DNA of 64,000 nt from assembly GCA_039881045.1 (NCBI GenBank), contig JAYWVB010000057.1, forward strand, positions 62,001-126,000. The letters are read 5' to 3'. Below, in pieces: positions 63,172 through 64,000 of this stretch (positions within the stretch are counted from its first letter, which is position 1; each line of letters begins with the position of its first letter). Position numbers and translations under genes: made by a program. The notes under the pieces were generated by a model. The model searched no databases. It was not told the origin of the DNA and was given only the letters and a program-made list of their open reading frames with translations. Source of the stretch: Chaetomium olivaceum. Its lineage: Eukaryota; Ascomycota; Sordariomycetes; Sordariales; Chaetomiaceae.

Positions 63172-64000
63172 CTAGCCCCTCTTCTCAAGGTCCTCTAAAT
63201 AAGACAGGATCCTCCGGACCAGAAACGCCCGCGGCTCAGCCTGATCATCATTGCTCAACGCATGCGACGCCCCAGGTATCAACCCACTCCGCTCATGATC
63301 CCATATCGGCTCTGCCCTTCCCCGATCTGTCACCTCCCTCCACTTCGCCAACACTCCCTCCTTATCCACCCAGTCTGGCACGGCCTGATCCGCCCCCGAC
63401 ATCAACACCATTAGCTTATGCCTCCTCAACAGCCCCCGCGGCCCTACCATCCCAAACGTCCTCCCTAATTGCTTCTCCCCCAAATCTGAACTGAACATAT
63501 CATCCTCCGCCGGCGCGCCCGGACTATCTGGACTGACAAGGCTGAGAAACCTTCGACAACTAACGGCGTGTTGCGCGGGTACCCAAACTGCGCCGTCAAG
63601 TGGATGGGCAGCATGGAATCGCACCCGTCGCCGTCACCGTCCCCATCACCGGCAGAACCAGCACGCGCCAGCGCCACGAGGCGGTCATACGTCTCGCGCA
63701 GCTGCGCCGGCGAGCGGCCCAGGAAGCCGTCGCGCATGATGAGGTGGATGGCCTCGCGGTCCGAGACGGGCGCCTGCATGATGGCGCCGTCGATGACCGG
63801 GCGCAGGGTGTGTTCGAGGTCGCGGTCGAAGCGCGGGGTGCGGGTGTGCGGGTTGGGTTGGGACAGGTAGTGCAACACACACTGGCTGCCGGTGGAGTGG
63901 CCCATGAGAATGACCCGGCCGGGCTGACCGAACTGGGCGGTCTTGTAGGACTGGATGTGTTGGATGCACTGGGCGATCTCATCGGTGTCGCGGTCGAGGT
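63172..64000 (-). CDS. Alpha/beta-hydrolase, DUF1749-like (5' end beyond right edge)
   Basis: The C-terminal part of a minus-strand gene. Reading from the edge it has DEIAQCIQHIQ, then VILMGHSTGSQCVLHYLS, which carries the nucleophile elbow GHSTGS with catalytic Ser. DGAIMQAPVSDREA follows, then AQFGYP, LMVLMSGADQAVPDWVD, where the Asp fits the acid position, and GASHALSN for the His. This order matches fungal DUF1749 serine hydrolases of the type found in fission yeast. Substrate unknown. A one-base deletion near 63,561 breaks the frame before SRRFLSLVSPDSPG. A (GAC/GGC)-type run encodes GDGDGDGDG. The start lies outside the window. Confidence 0.82.

Noticed and set aside
1..64000. A biosynthetic gene cluster
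   Set aside because: No polyketide synthase, peptide synthetase, terpene cyclase, P450 or tailoring set is present; the acetyltransferases are isolated.

Overview
The window looks like nuclear DNA of a filamentous ascomycete, probably a Sordariomycete. Genes are split by short introns (about 40-130 nt) with GT...AG ends and ctaac-type branch sites. Coding DNA is GC-rich with C- or G-ending codons. Many families are restricted to Pezizomycotina: CFEM, GLEYA, DUF1996, subgroup C chitinase, NACHT proteins. Some traces fit RIP (repeat-induced point mutation). I recognise no tRNA, rRNA or CRISPR array. All names come from reading the sequence; no database search was run.

Layout. 0-1 kb: 5' part of a SNF2-helicase-like gene, reading off the left edge. 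1.5-5.0 kb: a NACHT (STAND/NLR-type) protein ending in Crz1-like zinc fingers. 5.5-5.9 kb: a minisatellite of about 87 bp units. 6.7-8.4 kb: a small mitochondrial-type protein and a broken BTB gene. 9.8-11.5 kb: a UDP-galactose-transporter-like gene. 15.0-19.5 kb: a disordered Ser/Pro-rich protein and a type I membrane protein. 22.1-23.6 kb: a protein with an ADP-ribosyltransferase-like (ART-like) C-terminal half. 24.5-28.0 kb: arylamine N-acetyltransferase, CFEM protein and a single-pass glycoprotein. 28.1-35.0 kb: a divergent pair, subgroup C GH18 chitinase and LysM protein. 35.7-36.4 kb: a multi-span membrane protein. 39.3-40.2 kb: GLEYA protein. 40.4-41.3 kb: a decayed NACHT fragment running into a decayed copy of the ART-like gene. 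41.9-44.4 kb: GH55 glucanase. 46.1-51.1 kb: three uncharacterised proteins, two with membrane segments. 51.9-54.4 kb: a Cys-rich secreted protein, a kinase fragment and an unknown gene. 57.0-63 kb: an unknown protein, a GNAT, a secreted protein and a DUF1996 protein. 63.2 kb to the right edge: an alpha/beta hydrolase.

Two themes stand out. First, the window is rich in cell-surface and secreted functions: chitin and glucan hydrolysis, chitin binding, CFEM, GLEYA and small Cys-rich proteins, as expected for wall remodelling and biotic interaction. Second, it carries parts of fungal immune-type systems: an NLR-like protein with an integrated DNA-binding domain, an ART-like gene, and fossil copies of both kinds.

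A caution for every gene model: at more than twenty places a clearly continuous protein switches reading frame by one base, often in a short homopolymer. GH55, GLEYA, DUF1996 and a few small genes are clean. This pattern fits uncorrected sequencing indels better than mass pseudogenisation. The 40-41 kb relics carry stop codons as well as frame changes and look truly decayed.
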